From: Bacteroidales bacterium
GTDB lineage: Bacteria; Bacteroidota; Bacteroidia; Bacteroidales; UBA932
DNA: 64,000 bases
Assembly (NCBI GenBank): GCA_017428725.1
Contig: JAFRQH010000012.1
Coordinates: forward strand, 1 to 64,000
Reading direction: 5' to 3'
Notes under the pieces: model-generated
What the model was told of the DNA's origin: nothing
The model's database searches: none
What the model saw: only the letters and a program-made list of their open reading frames with translations
Part shown: one piece after another, positions 63,739-64,000 of the stretch
Layout of the letters: every line of letters begins with the position of its first letter
Numbering within the stretch: the stretch's first letter is position 1
Program-made: the position numbers and the translations under genes

Positions 63739-64000
63739 TTAGAGCAGGGATTTGATCTTGTCCTCGATGGCCTCCGGCTTCACGGCCGGGCCGAAGCGCT
63801 CGATCCGGCTGCCGTCGCGCGAGATCAGGAACTTGGTGAAGTTCCACTTGATGGCGCTGCCCAGCAGGCCCTTGGTCTGGCTCTTGAGGTACTTGTAGAT
63901 AGGGTGGGCGCCCTCGCCGTTGACCTCGATCTTGCTCATCAGCGGGAAAGTCACGCCGTGGTTGAGGCGGCAGAACTCCGCAATTTCGGCGTCGCTGCCC
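63739..64000 (-). CDS. Glutathione peroxidase family protein, 5' part beyond window edge
   Basis: The C-terminal 86 residues of a thiol peroxidase of the GPx family. IKWNFTKFLIS carries the catalytic Trp and Asn, and FPLMSKIEVNGEGAHPIYKYLK is also conserved. The family is about 180 residues, so about half, with the active-site Cys or Sec, lies beyond the right edge. It reduces organic peroxides, commonly with thioredoxin in bacteria. It is followed after ten bases by the OhrR-type gene. Confidence 0.93.
   Translation of the reverse strand, partial: GSDAEIAEFCRLNHGVTFPLMSKIEVNGEGAHPIYKYLKSQTKGLLGSAIKWNFTKFLISRDGSRIERFGPAVKPEAIEDKIKSLL

Overview
The window looks like chromosome of a high-GC member of the Bacteroidales. 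The evidence is promoters of the Bacteroidetes type (a TANNTTTG box at about -7, sometimes with TTTG or TTG about 18-20 bases upstream), almost no Shine-Dalgarno sequences, and gene families typical of the phylum: type V fimbriae (FimA/Mfa2, DUF3575, DUF3868 and DUF4906 proteins), GH43/GH51/GH31 lipoproteins and secreted enzymes, CzcCBA efflux, and a TonB-dependent receptor. Codons mostly end in G or C, so long antisense reading frames are common and were left out. No species can be named from the sequence alone.

Layout. 1-6010 (minus strand): the 5' two thirds of ATP-type PEP carboxykinase (cut by the left edge), a large DUF4450-like glycosidase lipoprotein, and RecQ. 6071-23304 (plus): a 17 kb, tightly spaced arabinoside locus holding an esterase-GH43 fusion, GH51, two CE1-type esterases, GH43, GH31 and a mutarotase. 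These are followed by a sodium:sugar symporter and the three arabinose catabolic enzymes AraD, AraA and AraB. No SusC/SusD pair and no AraR-like regulator lie in this stretch. 23308-27418: housekeeping genes (orphan HsdR_N-like nuclease-fold protein, CCA-adding enzyme, Xer recombinase, Hpf; HolA convergent). 27484-29034: a second GH51, probably part of the same arabinose physiology. 29133-33352: an ABC-2 exporter, a 5'-nucleotidase split into two proteins, and a small zinc-ribbon protein.

33353-43153: a 324-base leader region, then a short SSB that overlaps the first gene of a fimbrial operon (DUF3575, DUF3868/OmpA-like, two fimbrillins, Mfa2-like anchor, DUF4906 putative tip). A convergent unknown lipoprotein and an outer-membrane barrel with a textbook promoter follow. 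45176-51024: a heavy-metal locus with a small His-rich membrane-anchored protein and CzcB, CzcA, CzcC. 51062-57680: TcdA, a ModF-like double ATPase, an epimerase, an FprA-type flavodiiron protein, an LMW phosphatase, a membrane protein with a winged-helix regulator, and an esterase. 57677-60896 (minus): a probable metal-uptake operon (TonB receptor, secreted HMA protein, small barrel) with an inverted repeat on its promoter. 60962-64000 (minus): a CPA2 antiporter, an OhrR-type peroxide sensor, and a glutathione peroxidase cut by the right edge.

Most noteworthy: the lysine-rich tail on AraD, the His-rich protein heading the Czc operon, the SSB at the head of the fimbrial operon, the palindromic operator candidate on the TonB receptor promoter, a CxxC pair in the wing of a small regulator, and repeated promoter boxes so close to start codons that several mRNAs should be leaderless or nearly so.
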